The notes: generated by a model from the letters alone, not told the origin. Positions 33,882-42,482 are shown, counted from the first letter of the stretch. The stretch is DNA of 64,000 nucleotides from Streptomyces sp. NBRC 109706 (GCF_000974485.1 NZ_BBOM01000006.1:682001-746000); one strand, 5' to 3'. Numbers and translations are program-made.

Positions 33882-35164
33882 CCGGCTCCGACATCTTCGC
33901 CGAGGCGGTCGGGCACCCGGCCGAGCTGTCCGGCGGCGCCGAGCATCCGCCGCCGACCGGCCCGCCCCCGCCGCGTGCCTCGCTGGCGCTGCCCGAACCG
34001 CCGGATCTGCCCGAGCTGTTGGACGCGGTGCGGCTCCGGCTGGCCGAGGAGGGCGCCGAGCCGACGCCGGGCCGGGTGGCGGCCGCGCTCCGCGCCGACG
34101 GGCGGCTCCTGGGCGACAGCGCGGTGCTCTCCGTGGTGCGGGCGCTGCGCTGCGAGCTGGTCGGCGCCGGTCCGCTCCAGCCGCTGCTCGCCGCTCCCGA
34201 GGTCACCGATGTGCTGGTCAACGGCCCCGACGAGGTATGGCTCGACCGGGGGCGTGGGCTGGAGCGGGCGCCCGTCCGGTTTCCCGACGCGGCGGCCATC
34301 CGCCGCCTCGCGCAGCGGCTGGCCGCCACGGCCGGCCGGCGGTTGGACGATGCCAGGCCCTGGGTGGACGCGAGGCTGCCCGACGGCACCCGGATGCACG
34401 CGGTGCTGCCGCCGGTGGCCGTCGGCATGCCCTGCCTGTCGCTGCGCGTGGTCCGCCACCGCCCGTTCACTCTCGCGGAGTTGACCCGGCAGGGCACGCT
34501 GCCGCCCGGCGGTGAGCGGGTGCTGCGTGCCGTGCTGGCGGCCCGGCTCTCCTTCCTCGTCACGGGCGGCACCGGCTCCGGCAAGAGCACCCTGCTGGCC
34601 TCCCTCCTCGGCCTGGTCCCGGGCCGGGAGCGGGTGGTGCTGGTCGAGGACTCCGCCGAGCTGCGGCCCAACCACCCGCATGTCGTCAGGCTGGAGACCC
34701 GCCCGGCCAACCAGGAGGGCGCCGGCCTGGTCACCCTGCGAGATCTGGTGCGCCAGGCGCTGCGCATGCGGCCCGACCGGCTGGTGGTGGGCGAGGTGCG
34801 CGGGGCCGAGGTGACGGAGCTGCTCAGCGCCCTCAACACCGGGCACGACGGCGGATGCACGTTGCACGCCAACGCCGCCGCTGATGTGCCGGCCCGCCTT
34901 GAGGCCCTTGGGAGCGCCGCAGGGCTGCCCAGAGCGGCCCTGCACAGTCAGCTGGCGGCGGCGCTGTCCGTGGTCTTCCACCTCGTCAGGGACCACTCCT
35001 CGGGCCGCCGTGGCCTCGCCGAGATCCACCTGCTGCGGCAGGGCGGCGACGGCCTGGTGCATACGGTGCCCGCCGCCCGCTGGGAGGCCGGGAGCCTGGT
35101 CAGGGAAGCCGGTTGGGAGAGGCTGTCCGGCCTCTGCGCGCGCGGCGGGGGCGAGCCGCTGTGA
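33878..35164 (+). CDS. tadA: TadA/CpaF-family secretion ATPase
   Basis: A 428-residue type IV pilus/T2SS ATPase (PilT/VirB11 superfamily) that powers Flp pilus assembly. The N-terminal domain contains VTDVLVNGPDEVWLDRGRGL. The core has VTGGTGSGKSTLLASLLGLV (Walker A), VLVEDSAELRP, VRQALRMRPDRLVVGEVRGAE (Walker B with the catalytic glutamate) and TGHDGGCTLHANAAADVPAR (His box). A proline-rich leader of about 45 residues precedes this. Coupled upstream to ssd by ATGA and downstream to tadB by GTGA. Confidence 0.94.
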   Translation: MTGSDIFAEAVGHPAELSGGAEHPPPTGPPPPRASLALPEPPDLPELLDAVRLRLAEEGAEPTPGRVAAALRADGRLLGDSAVLSVVRALRCELVGAGPLQPLLAAPEVTDVLVNGPDEVWLDRGRGLERAPVRFPDAAAIRRLAQRLAATAGRRLDDARPWVDARLPDGTRMHAVLPPVAVGMPCLSLRVVRHRPFTLAELTRQGTLPPGGERVLRAVLAARLSFLVTGGTGSGKSTLLASLLGLVPGRERVVLVEDSAELRPNHPHVVRLETRPANQEGAGLVTLRDLVRQALRMRPDRLVVGEVRGAEVTELLSALNTGHDGGCTLHANAAADVPARLEALGSAAGLPRAALHSQLAAALSVVFHLVRDHSSGRRGLAEIHLLRQGGDGLVHTVPAARWEAGSLVREAGWERLSGLCARGGGEPL

Positions 35165-36018
35165 TCGGGCAGATGGCCCAGTTCAGCACGGCGTTGTGCG
35201 CGGGCGCAGGGGCCTGGCTGCTGACGGGGGCCAACCACCGGGCGGGCGCGGCCCGGCTGCGCGCCGCGCTGCGCGAGCCGGCCCCGCCCCCGCCGCGCCG
35301 CTGGCGCCGCCGCCCGCGGTGGCCGGAGTCGGACACCTGGGGTGTGCTGGGCTGCTGCGTCGCGGCAGGTGCGCTGTTGGCCCTCGGCGGCCGGTCGCCG
35401 CTGCCGCTCCTCGCCGCCGTGCTGGCGACCCCGCTGGCGCTGCGCTGGTGGCGACGCCGACGCGCCCTGCAGGAGGCCGAACGGCGGCGGGACGCGGTGG
35501 TGGACTTCTGCGCCGTGCTCGCCGGGGAGGTGCGGGCCGGCCGGCCCGCCGGCCAGGCCCTGATCGCCTCCGGGCCGGCCGAGTTGGGCACGGCGGCGGG
35601 CGCGCTGTTCGCCGCGGCGCGGTATGGCGGCGATGTGCCGGCGGCCCTGCGGTCGGCCGCGCGTCAGCCGGGCGCCGAGGGCCTTGGCGGTGTCGCGGCC
35701 TGCTGGGAGGTCGCCGTGGAGGGCGGCGCCTCGCTTGCCGCCGGGCTTGAGCGGGTGGCCGCGGCCCTCCGCGCCGAGCGCGATCAGGAGGAGGAGCTGC
35801 GCGCCCAGTTGGCCGGCCCACGGGCCTCGGCTCTGGTGCTGGCCGCGCTGCCGCTGTTCGGCCTGCTGTTGGGGGCGTCCATGGGAGTGGCGCCGCTTCA
35901 GGTGCTGTTGGGCACGCCGCTCGGATTCGCCTGCCTCGGCGCGGGCGCGCTGCTGGAGTGGGCCGGCGTGGCGTGGGTCGGCGCCATCGTCCGGTCGGCG
36001 GAACGGGCCGCGCGATGA
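35161..36018 (+). CDS. tadB: TadB-like type II secretion F-domain protein
   Basis: A 285-residue inner membrane platform protein of the GspF/TadB family. Two early hydrophobic segments (WGVLGCCVAAGALLALGG and LPLLAAVLATPLALRWW) precede the cytosolic T2SSF helical bundle (DFCAVLAGEVRAGRPAGQAL, CWEVAVEGGASLAAGLERVA). Two C-terminal spans follow (ALVLAALPLFGLLLGASMGV and LLGTPLGFACLGAGALLEWA). It works with TadC to assemble pilin. The GTG overlaps the tadA stop; the ATG of tadC overlaps its own stop. Confidence 0.9.
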   Translation: MIGQMAQFSTALCAGAGAWLLTGANHRAGAARLRAALREPAPPPPRRWRRRPRWPESDTWGVLGCCVAAGALLALGGRSPLPLLAAVLATPLALRWWRRRRALQEAERRRDAVVDFCAVLAGEVRAGRPAGQALIASGPAELGTAAGALFAAARYGGDVPAALRSAARQPGAEGLGGVAACWEVAVEGGASLAAGLERVAAALRAERDQEEELRAQLAGPRASALVLAALPLFGLLLGASMGVAPLQVLLGTPLGFACLGAGALLEWAGVAWVGAIVRSAERAAR

Positions 36019-36629
36019 CCGCCGAGTTGGCGCGTGGCTGGCTCACCCTCGGGTTGCTGGCGCTGGCCATGCCGGTGGCGATCAGCGAGGTGAGGTGGCG
36101 CCTGCGGCTGCGCGACCGGCTGGCGGCCCTGTGTGGTCGGCCGGTGGCCGCGCGCCGCTGGCGGCCCGGCTGGGCCGGCGCCGGCGGGCGCGAACCGCCC
36201 GATGGCGCGCTTCCTCTCGCCACCGAGCTGCTTGCCGCCTGCCTGGCCGCCGGCGCCGAGCCGGCCGTCGCGGCGCGGGCGGTGGGGGCCTCGATCGAAG
36301 GTCCGGTCGGGGCCGCGCTCAGCCGTGCGGCCGCGGAGCTGCGGCTCGGCGGCGAACCGGCCGTGGTCTGGGCCAGATTGGGTGAGCTTCCCGGCGCCGG
36401 CAGGCTCGCGAGGCGGCTGGAGTTGGCGGATGTCAGCGGCGCTCCCGTGGTCGGGGCGGTGGCGGCCGAGGCCGCCGATGCCCGAGCCGGGCTCCGCCGG
36501 CTGGCCCAGTCGCGGGCCCGGCGCGCCGGGGTCCTGGTCACCGCCCCGCTGGGGCTCTGCTTTCTGCCGGCCTTCCTGCTCATCGGGCTGGCCCCGGTGG
36601 TGCTCGGCCTGGCCCGGGAGCTGATCTGA
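36015..36629 (+). CDS. tadC: TadC-like type II secretion F-domain protein
   Basis: A 204-residue second platform protein, shorter than canonical TadC (about 300). It starts with a hydrophobic helix (WLTLGLLALAMPVAI), then the T2SSF bundle (ATELLAACLAAGAEPAVAAR, GGEPAVVWARLGELPGAGRL), and ends with a membrane hairpin (VLVTAPLGLCFLPAFLLIGL, APVVLGLARELI). Short TadC is normal in actinobacterial Flp loci. ATGA overlap with tadB shows coupling. A 121-bp gap then separates it from the pilin gene. Confidence 0.88.
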   Translation: MTAELARGWLTLGLLALAMPVAISEVRWRLRLRDRLAALCGRPVAARRWRPGWAGAGGREPPDGALPLATELLAACLAAGAEPAVAARAVGASIEGPVGAALSRAAAELRLGGEPAVVWARLGELPGAGRLARRLELADVSGAPVVGAVAAEAADARAGLRRLAQSRARRAGVLVTAPLGLCFLPAFLLIGLAPVVLGLARELI

Positions 36630-36750
36630 CCGATGCGCACCCACCCCCGTGCGGCAAGCCCGCGCGCCGCGCCCCGCCGTCACCCGTCACCCCTCACCCG
36701 TCACAACACCCGACCCCCCACCGACGCGTCACCAGCGAACAGGAACAGCC

Positions 36751-36951
36751 ATGAAGAACGCCTCGTCGCACACCCTCAGGAGCCTTGCGCAACCCCGGCT
36801 TCGGGACCTGGGGATGAGCACCGCCGAGTACGCCATCGGCACCATCGCCGCCGCGATGTTCGCCGCCGGGCTGTACAAGATCGCCAACTCGGAGGTGGTG
36901 AGTGATGCCCTGCGCCACCTGGTCGAGCGGGCGCTCGTCGCGCCGCAGTGA
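36751..36951 (+). CDS. Flp-type pilin (DUF4244 family)
   Basis: A 66-residue prepilin. A basic leader (MKNASSHTLRSLAQPRLRDL) ends at a likely prepilin peptidase site after Gly, followed by MSTAEYAIGTIAAAMFAAGL, with the glutamate typical of position 5 and a hydrophobic assembly helix. The mature pilin would be only about 45 residues, as expected for Flp. AGGA precedes the ATG by about 7 bp. The upstream gap carries repeated CCGTCAC elements. The end overlaps the TadE-like gene. It is the main structural subunit of the locus. Confidence 0.88.
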   Translation: MKNASSHTLRSLAQPRLRDLGMSTAEYAIGTIAAAMFAAGLYKIANSEVVSDALRHLVERALVAPQ

Positions 36952-37276
36952 TCGCGGCTATGTCACGGTCGAGACGGCGCTGGCCATCCCGGTGCTGGTG
37001 CTGCTCCTCGCGGCCCTGCTGGGCGCGTTGGGCGTGGTCGCCGCGCAGTACCGGTGCCAGGACGGCGCCCGGGCGGCGGCAAGGGCCGCCGCCAGGGGCG
37101 AGCCGGCCGAGGTGGTGCTGGAGGTCGCCCGACGCGCGGCGCCCAGCGGGGCGCGGGTGCAAACGGCCCAGGAGGGAGATCTCCACCGGGTGTCGGTCAC
37201 CGCGCCGGCCCTCGGCGCCGAGCTGCTGGGGTTCGACGTGGTGGGGGAGGCGGTGGCCCGTGCGGAGCCGCGCTGA
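36902..37276 (+). CDS. TadE-like pseudopilin
   Basis: A 124-residue TadE-family protein. A short basic head with cysteine is followed by DRGYVTVETALAIPVLVLLL, the TadE signature with Glu shortly after the Gly, and a single membrane helix; the rest is extracytoplasmic. TadE/F pseudopilins initiate or stabilise Flp fibres. The start is GTG 36902 or ATG 36905; both lie inside the pilin gene, overlapping its 3' end by about 50 bp. It overlaps the next gene by 17 bp. Confidence 0.85.
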   Translation: MMPCATWSSGRSSRRSDRGYVTVETALAIPVLVLLLAALLGALGVVAAQYRCQDGARAAARAAARGEPAEVVLEVARRAAPSGARVQTAQEGDLHRVSVTAPALGAELLGFDVVGEAVARAEPR

Positions 37277-37652
37277 GCCCGCCGATCGCGGTAGCTCCAC
37301 GGTCTGGGCGGCGGTGATCTCCGTGCTGATGTGCCTGCTCTTCGGCGCCGTGCTGACTCTCCAACAGGCGCTGACGGCACGACACCGAGCCGCGACGGCA
37401 GCCGATCTGGCGGCGCTGGCCGCCGCCGACCACTCCACCGGCGGTCCGGTCCTGGCCTGCGGCGCCGCCGGGCGGGTCGCCCGGGCGCAGGGCGCCAGGC
37501 TGGTGCGTTGTCATCTGGTGGCCGAGGTCGCGGATCTCACGGTCGAGGCCGAGGCCGGGCTCCGCACGGCCCGGGTCCGGGCGCGAGCCGCCCCCGCCGG
37601 CGTCCCCGATCCGGCGGCCCCGGGCCGGGCCACCGGGGCGTCGACACCGCTA
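37260..37652 (+). CDS. Rv3654c-like TadE-family protein, no stop in its own frame
   Basis: The last tad gene. From GTG 37260 the product reads VRSRAEPADRGSSTVWAAVI and then a membrane helix (LMCLLFGAVLTLQQALTARH). This is followed by AATAADLAALAAADHSTGGP, the standard Rv3654c-type domain. Homology-like sequence ends near 37600. The frame has no stop there and stays open antisense through the helicase gene to 40079. The neighbouring frame has TAG at 37651, overlapping the helicase stop, which is where a normal end would be expected. A one-base shift near the 3' end (mutation or sequence error) is the simplest explanation. The end given is where homology should stop, not a real stop codon. Confidence 0.6.
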
Positions 37653-40037
37653 GGGCAGGTCCGGCTCGCCCCGCAGCAGCCGGGTCAACACCCGCAGCGC
37701 GCCGGCCTTGTGGAGCGGTTCGTTCCCGTTCCCGCACTTCGGCGACTGGATGCAGGAGGGACACCCGGTCTCGCACTCGCAGGCGGCGATCGCGTCCCTG
37801 GTGGCGGCCAACCACCGCCCGGCGGTGTGGAACGCCCGCTCGGCGAAGCCGGCGCCGCCCGGATGCCCGTCGTGCACGAACACCGTGGGCAGCGCGGTGT
37901 CGGGGTGCAGCGCGGTGGACACACCGCCGATGTCCCAGCGGTCGCAGGTGGCGAACAGCGGCAGCATGCCGATCGCCGCGTGCTCCGCCGCGTGCAGGGC
38001 ACCGGGCAGGATCTCCGGGGTGATCCCGGCCTCCGTGAGCTGGTCCTCCGGCATGGTCCACCACACCGCGCGGGTGCGCAGCGTCCTGGGCGGCAGGTCC
38101 AGCCGTGTCTCGCCCAACACCTCGCCGGTGAGCAGCCGACGCCGCAGAAAGGACACCACCTGGCTGGTCACCTCGACGGATCCGAAACACAGCCGGGCCT
38201 CGCCCCAGGGGCGGGTGACATCCGTCTCCAGCACGGTCAGCTCGGTGACCTCGCGCGCCGAGGTGGACCAGGGCGGGCTGGACTCCTCGACCAGGGCCAC
38301 GGAGTCGGTCAGGTCCAGCTCCTGGACGACATAGCTGCGCCCCTGGTGCAGATGGACCGCCCCCCGGTGCACGGCCGTGTGCGCGGCGGCCGAGTCCACC
38401 GTGCCCAACAGCCGGCCGGTGCCGGACTCCACCACCCGCACGGGGTCGCCGCCCTGCCCCCTGATGTCCACCAGATCGGCCGGCCGCTCCCGCCGCGTCC
38501 AGTACCAGGAGTCGCCCCGCCGGCGCAGCAGGGACCGCTCGGCGAGCTTGGGCAGCAGTTCGGCGGCCATGGGGTCGAACATCGCCGCGTCAGCGGCGAA
38601 GTCCGCCTCGGTCAGTGGGGTCTCGGCGGCGGCGGCGCACAGGTGGGGAGCCAGCACATACGGGTTGCCCGGGTCCAGCACGGTGCTCTCCACCGGCTGC
38701 CGGAACAGCGCCTCGGGATGGTGCACCAGATAGGTGTCCAACGGGTCGTCACGGGCGATCAGCACGGCCAACGCGCCCTGTCCCCGCCGGCCGGCGCGCC
38801 CGGCCTGCTGCCAGAGCGAGGCCCTGGTGCCCGGATAGCCGGCCAGCAGCACGGCGTCGAGCCCCGCGATGTCCACGCCCAGCTCCAGGGCGGTGGTCGC
38901 GGCCAGGCCGAGCAACTCCCCCTGGTGCAGGGCCCGCTCCAGCTCCCGCCGCTCCTCCGGCAGATAGCCGCCCCGGTAGGCCGCGACCCGCCCGGCCAGC
39001 GCGCGGTCCCTGGCCGCCAGCCGCTCCTGCGCGATCAGCGCGATCAGTTCGGCGCCACGGCGGGAGCGCACGAAGGCGACGGTCCGCACCGCCTCGCCGG
39101 CGAGGTCGGTCAGCAGCTCGGCCGCCTCGGCCGTCGCGGTCCGCCGCACCGGGGCGCCCCGCTCGCCACGGCTCTCCGTCAGCGGCGGCTCCCACAGCGC
39201 GAACACCAGCTCGCCACGCGGGGAGGTGTCCTCGGTCACCTCGGCGACGGGCAGCCCGGTGAGCCGGGTGGCGGCCGTGCCCGGTTCGGCCGTGGTCGCC
39301 GAGGCGAGCAGGAAGACGGGTTCGGCGCCGTAGAGCGCGCAGACCCGGCGCAGCCGGCGCAACACCTGAGCCACATGCGAGCCGAACACCCCGCGATAGA
39401 CATGGCACTCGTCGATCACCACATAGCGCAGCGCGCGCACGAAGGAGGACCAGCGCCGGTGGGCCGGCAGCAACCCACGATGCAGCATGTCCGGATTGGT
39501 CAGCAGCAGGTTCGCGTGCTCCCTGGCCCAGGCGCGCGCCTCGGGCGGGGTGTCCCCGTCGTACACGGCCGGTCGCACCGCCGCGCCCAGTGGGCGCGAC
39601 AGGCCGCGTATCGCGCGCCACTGGTCGGCGGCCAGGGCCTTGGTCGGTGCCAGGTAGAGCGCGGTCGCGCCCCGCCGGTTGGGCGCCCGCTGCCCGTCGA
39701 GCAGCGCGCTGAGCACCGGCACCTGGTAGGTCAGCGACTTGCCCGAGGCGGTTCCGGTGGACACCACCACCGACTCGCCGCGCACCGCGTGCCCGATGGC
39801 CTCGGCCTGATGGGCCCAAGGGCGCTCGATGCCGATGGCGCGCAGGGCGGCCAACACCTCGTGGCGGATGTCATCCGGCCAGTCCGCATGGGACTCGACT
39901 CGGCCGGGCAGCTGCTCCGTATGAGTGATGCGGAGCGCCCGGTTCCCGGGCCCGCTCAGCCGTGCCAACACCGCGAGCGGGGACCGACTGCGGCCGTCCG
40001 CCTCGGCGGCGTTCGGGGATGGCTGGTAGTGGGGCAT
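37650..40037 (-). CDS. DEAD/DEAH helicase with C-terminal DUF1998-type zinc domain (MrfA-like)
   Basis: A 795-residue superfamily 2 helicase. Motif I is STGTASGKSLTYQVPVLSAL, motif II IDECHVYRG (DECH), and motif III LASATTAEPG. Motifs V-VI are ATTALELGVDIAGLDAVLLA and WQQAGRAGRRGQ. The C-terminal region carries ACECETGCPSCIQSPKCGNG, four cysteines as in the MrfA/DUF1998 zinc site. MrfA-type helicases act in DNA repair such as mitomycin damage. ATG 40037 (MPHYQPSPN) was preferred; TTG 40070 and GTG 40055 are in frame. It diverges from bldG and converges with the tad operon. Confidence 0.9.
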   Translation of the reverse strand: MPHYQPSPNAAEADGRSRSPLAVLARLSGPGNRALRITHTEQLPGRVESHADWPDDIRHEVLAALRAIGIERPWAHQAEAIGHAVRGESVVVSTGTASGKSLTYQVPVLSALLDGQRAPNRRGATALYLAPTKALAADQWRAIRGLSRPLGAAVRPAVYDGDTPPEARAWAREHANLLLTNPDMLHRGLLPAHRRWSSFVRALRYVVIDECHVYRGVFGSHVAQVLRRLRRVCALYGAEPVFLLASATTAEPGTAATRLTGLPVAEVTEDTSPRGELVFALWEPPLTESRGERGAPVRRTATAEAAELLTDLAGEAVRTVAFVRSRRGAELIALIAQERLAARDRALAGRVAAYRGGYLPEERRELERALHQGELLGLAATTALELGVDIAGLDAVLLAGYPGTRASLWQQAGRAGRRGQGALAVLIARDDPLDTYLVHHPEALFRQPVESTVLDPGNPYVLAPHLCAAAAETPLTEADFAADAAMFDPMAAELLPKLAERSLLRRRGDSWYWTRRERPADLVDIRGQGGDPVRVVESGTGRLLGTVDSAAAHTAVHRGAVHLHQGRSYVVQELDLTDSVALVEESSPPWSTSAREVTELTVLETDVTRPWGEARLCFGSVEVTSQVVSFLRRRLLTGEVLGETRLDLPPRTLRTRAVWWTMPEDQLTEAGITPEILPGALHAAEHAAIGMLPLFATCDRWDIGGVSTALHPDTALPTVFVHDGHPGGAGFAERAFHTAGRWLAATRDAIAACECETGCPSCIQSPKCGNGNEPLHKAGALRVLTRLLRGEPDLP

Positions 40038-40176
40038 GAGGAACGAGTCTGTCACTGGTCCGACGGACAATGGCTGTAAGACGTCGTGCTGGGCATGAGG
40101 TAAGTGGTTGAATGCCCTGGCGGCTGCCGATCCATGGGGGGCGACCGCTCGTTAGCAAGGTGCTGGAGGACGATCC

Positions 40177-40518
40177 GTGGACCTGTCCCTTTCGACCCGA
40201 ACCGTTGGCGACCGTACGGTTGTCGAGGTCGGTGGCGAGATCGACGTATACACCGCGCCCAAACTGCGCGAACAGCTGGTGGAGCTGGTCAACGACGGCA
40301 ACCACCACCTCGTGGTGGACATGGAGCGCGTTGACTTCTTGGACTCCACGGGGCTCGGCGTGCTGGTTGGTGGCCTGAAGCGAGTACGGGCCCAGGAGGG
40401 CTCGCTGCGCCTGGTGTGCAATCAGGAACGCATTCTCAAGATCTTCCGGATCACGGGCCTCACCAAGGTCTTCCCGATCCATGAGTCGGTGGATGAGGCG
40501 ATCGCCGCCACTGACTGA
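40177..40518 (+). CDS. bldG: Anti-sigma factor antagonist BldG
   Basis: A 113-residue STAS protein of the SpoIIAA/RsbV type. The sequence [20 protein letters not shown] and the phosphorylation loop [17 protein letters not shown] (serine in D-S-T-G-L-G) match Streptomyces BldG. BldG is required for aerial mycelium and antibiotic production in S. coelicolor. Unphosphorylated BldG binds anti-sigma kinases, releasing sigma factors. GGAGGA precedes the GTG by about 6 bp. The next gene encodes an ATPase-type anti-sigma protein, the standard arrangement at this locus. Confidence 0.96.
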   Translation: MDLSLSTRTVGDRTVVEVGGEIDVYTAPKLREQLVELVNDGNHHLVVDMERVDFLDSTGLGVLVGGLKRVRAQEGSLRLVCNQERILKIFRITGLTKVFPIHESVDEAIAATD

Positions 40519-40647
40519 GACGTGTCGCGAGGTCGCCGACCAGAAGTCCGAGAAAGATCTGCCAGCGAGCCGCCCCGGCCGCGACGGGCTGTTCAGCCGT
40601 CGTACGAAGGCCGGGGCGGTCTGTCCGCATCCACCGAGGGGGATGGC

Positions 40648-41067
40648 ATGGCCACCGTGGAACTACGCTTCAGCGCGTCCCCGGAGCATGTGCGCACCGC
40701 GCGGCTCGTCGCCGCCGCGGTCGCCAGGCGGGCCGGGGTCGACGAGTCCGTGTTGGACGAGTTGCGCCTCGCCGTGGGCGAGGCGTGCAGTCGCGCGGTG
40801 GGCCTGCACGCCATTCATGGCCTGACCAGTCCGGTGAGGGTGGTTCTCACCGAGGGGGAGAAGACGTTCTCCATCGAGGTGGGCGACGACGCGCCCAGCG
40901 CGATTCCGGCTCCCCGGGAGTCGTCGGCCAGCGAGGCCGCCGAGGATTCCGACGAGCTGGGGCTGGCCGTGATCAGCGGCCTGGTGGACGATGTCGAGGT
41001 CCTTTCCGCCGCCAACGGCGGTCTGATCCGGATGAGCTGGCCGACCGTCACGACGTCTTTCCCCTGA
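40648..41067 (+). CDS. Anti-sigma regulatory factor (RsbW/SpoIIAB-like)
   Basis: A 139-residue GHKL-fold protein. The N-box region is VDESVLDELRLAVGEACSRA. The middle section (VVLTEGEKTFSIEVGDDAPS) and DELGLAVISGLVDDVEVL correspond to the rest of the Bergerat fold, but the G-boxes are shortened, so kinase activity is doubtful. In S. coelicolor the gene downstream of bldG encodes an anti-sigma factor and partner of BldG. ATG 40648 has GAGGGGGA at 5-6 bp; an in-frame start at 40522 would add a basic unconserved segment. Cotranscribed with bldG and followed by a terminator. Confidence 0.88.
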   Translation: MATVELRFSASPEHVRTARLVAAAVARRAGVDESVLDELRLAVGEACSRAVGLHAIHGLTSPVRVVLTEGEKTFSIEVGDDAPSAIPAPRESSASEAAEDSDELGLAVISGLVDDVEVLSAANGGLIRMSWPTVTTSFP

Positions 41068-41100
41068 CCCCCTGACTCCCCGACCGCTGGTACCGCTCCT

Positions 41101-41135
41101 CCCCGGCGTGCCTCGCCCGAGGCGACACGCCGGGG
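41101..41135. terminator. Terminator of the bldG operon
   Basis: CCCCGGCGTG and CACGCCGGGG form perfect 10-bp arms. An inner CCTC/GAGG stem extends the hairpin. It lies between the convergent anti-sigma and NTF2-like genes and probably serves both. Confidence 0.8.
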
Positions 41136-41609
41136 TCAGTGTTCGGTTGGTTTCCACCACAGCATGTTCTCGGCGGCACCGGTCACCGGCTCGATGATCT
41201 CCCAGCCCTCGACGATCAGCCCGTTGTCGAACCGCCAGATGTCGACCCCCGCGATGCCGGGGCCCGCGTCGGGAAGCCGGCGGCGGGAGTGCATCACCAC
41301 ATGATCCCCGTCGCCCAGCAGCTGGTGGATCTCGACCAGCAGCTCGGTCATCGGCACCGCGCGGACGGCGGCGAGCCATTCCGCCTTGGTCGACGAGGTC
41401 AACCCGGGCCTGTGGTGGATGAAATCCTTGTGCAGCAGCGCTTCGAGCGCGCCGGCATCGCCCGCCCTGACCAGATCCACCAGCGTCCGTTCCACGATGC
41501 TCTTGTTCGACGGGCGGCTGCTCGGCGGAGGCGCGTTCTCCCCGCTCAGGTTCTCCCCGCTCAGGTTCTCCGTGCTCAAGTTCCCCGTGCTCGGGTTCTG
41601 TGTGCTCAT
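41136..41609 (-). CDS. NTF2-like (SnoaL-type) protein with repeat-encoded N-terminus
   Basis: A 157-residue protein. Residues of about 38-157 form an NTF2-like cone (TLVDLVRAGDAGALEALLHK, DFIHHRPGL, VMHSRRRLPDAGPGIAGVDI, WEIIEPVTGAAENMLWW), typical of SnoaL-like polyketide cyclase relatives or lone NTF2 proteins. The first 25 residues are five pentapeptides of the form x-S-x-x-N, encoded by five tandem 15-bp repeats. The ATG lies in the first repeat, so an alternative start downstream of the array is possible, but no better codon is evident. It diverges from the MmyB-like regulator gene, its probable controller. Function unknown. Confidence 0.75.
   Translation of the reverse strand: MSTQNPSTGNLSTENLSGENLSGENAPPPSSRPSNKSIVERTLVDLVRAGDAGALEALLHKDFIHHRPGLTSSTKAEWLAAVRAVPMTELLVEIHQLLGDGDHVVMHSRRRLPDAGPGIAGVDIWRFDNGLIVEGWEIIEPVTGAAENMLWWKPTEH
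41535..41609. repeat. Five 15-bp tandem repeats spanning a start codon
   Basis: Units start at 41535, 41550, 41565, 41580 and 41595. Two are identical (GTTCTCCCCGCTCAG); the others differ at two to five positions. Because 15 is a multiple of three, copy changes keep the reading frame of the NTF2-like gene. Confidence 0.9.
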
Positions 41610-41696
41610 GGACGGAGTGTTTCCGCCGGGTGCGGGGGATGTCGATGAACTCCGGTTTCATGGCGTCCGGCGCCACCGTGAGTAGCCTGGACGATC

Positions 41697-42482
41697 GTGA
41701 ACACCGTGGGGGAGCTGTTGCGGCAGTGGCGGCACCGTCGGCGACTGAGTCAGCTCGATCTCGCGATCGCCGCCGATGTGTCGGCCCGTCATGTGAGCCT
41801 GGTGGAGACCGGCAGGTCCAACCCCAGCGCCGAGATGGTCCTCCGGCTCGCGGATCAGCTCGATGTCCCGTTGCGAGACCGCAATCGGCTGTTGCTCGCC
41901 GCCGGTTTCGCGCCCCGGTACGCCGAGCGGTCGCTCGACGGCGAGGCGCTGTCGGCGGCCAGGGAGGCACTCGGCCGGGTGATCAGCGCGCATGAGCCGT
42001 ACCCGGCGGTGGTCTTCGACCGCCGGTGGGACATCGTGATGACCAATCGCGCCGTGCGGCCGTTCTTCGCCCGGGTCGCTCCCGAACTGCTGCGACCGCC
42101 CGTCAACTTCGCGCGTCTCGGGCTCGATCCACGCGGGTTCGCCCCGCATATCGTCAATCTGGCCGAGGTGCGCGCCGTGTTCCGCACCCGGATCGCGCGT
42201 CAGCTCGCCGTCGCTCCCGACGCCCGCCTCACCGCGCTGTACGAGGAGCTGCTGGGGGACGAACCGGGCGAGGCGGCCGCGCGGCGTGGCGCGTCCGATG
42301 TCGTGATCCCGATGATCTTCCGTTTCGACGGGCGGGAACTGCGACTGTTCTCGACGATCACCACGTTCGGCACGCCGCTGGACATCACGCTGGACGAGGT
42401 CGCCGTCGAGTCGTACTACCCGGCGGACGACGAGACCGCCGCCTACTTCGCCGAGCCGGCGGGCGGATCCCCGGCGCGCTGA
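41697..42482 (+). CDS. MmyB-like helix-turn-helix regulator
   Basis: A 261-residue XRE-family regulator. The HTH is GELLRQWRHRRRLSQLDLAI with ADVSARHVSLVETGRSNPSA as the second half. The C-terminal MmyB-like ligand-binding domain starts near residue 100 (YPAVVFDRRWDIVMTNRAVR) and includes LRLFSTITTFGTPLDITLDE. Such proteins often regulate a divergently transcribed enzyme and bind fatty-acid-like ligands. The divergent NTF2-like gene fits. TAGCCT lies 8 bp before the GTG (leaderless). Confidence 0.9.
   Translation: MNTVGELLRQWRHRRRLSQLDLAIAADVSARHVSLVETGRSNPSAEMVLRLADQLDVPLRDRNRLLLAAGFAPRYAERSLDGEALSAAREALGRVISAHEPYPAVVFDRRWDIVMTNRAVRPFFARVAPELLRPPVNFARLGLDPRGFAPHIVNLAEVRAVFRTRIARQLAVAPDARLTALYEELLGDEPGEAAARRGASDVVIPMIFRFDGRELRLFSTITTFGTPLDITLDEVAVESYYPADDETAAYFAEPAGGSPAR

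Noticed and set aside
41535..41609. CRISPR-like array
   Set aside because: Contiguous 15-bp units with no spacers, and in frame with a gene.
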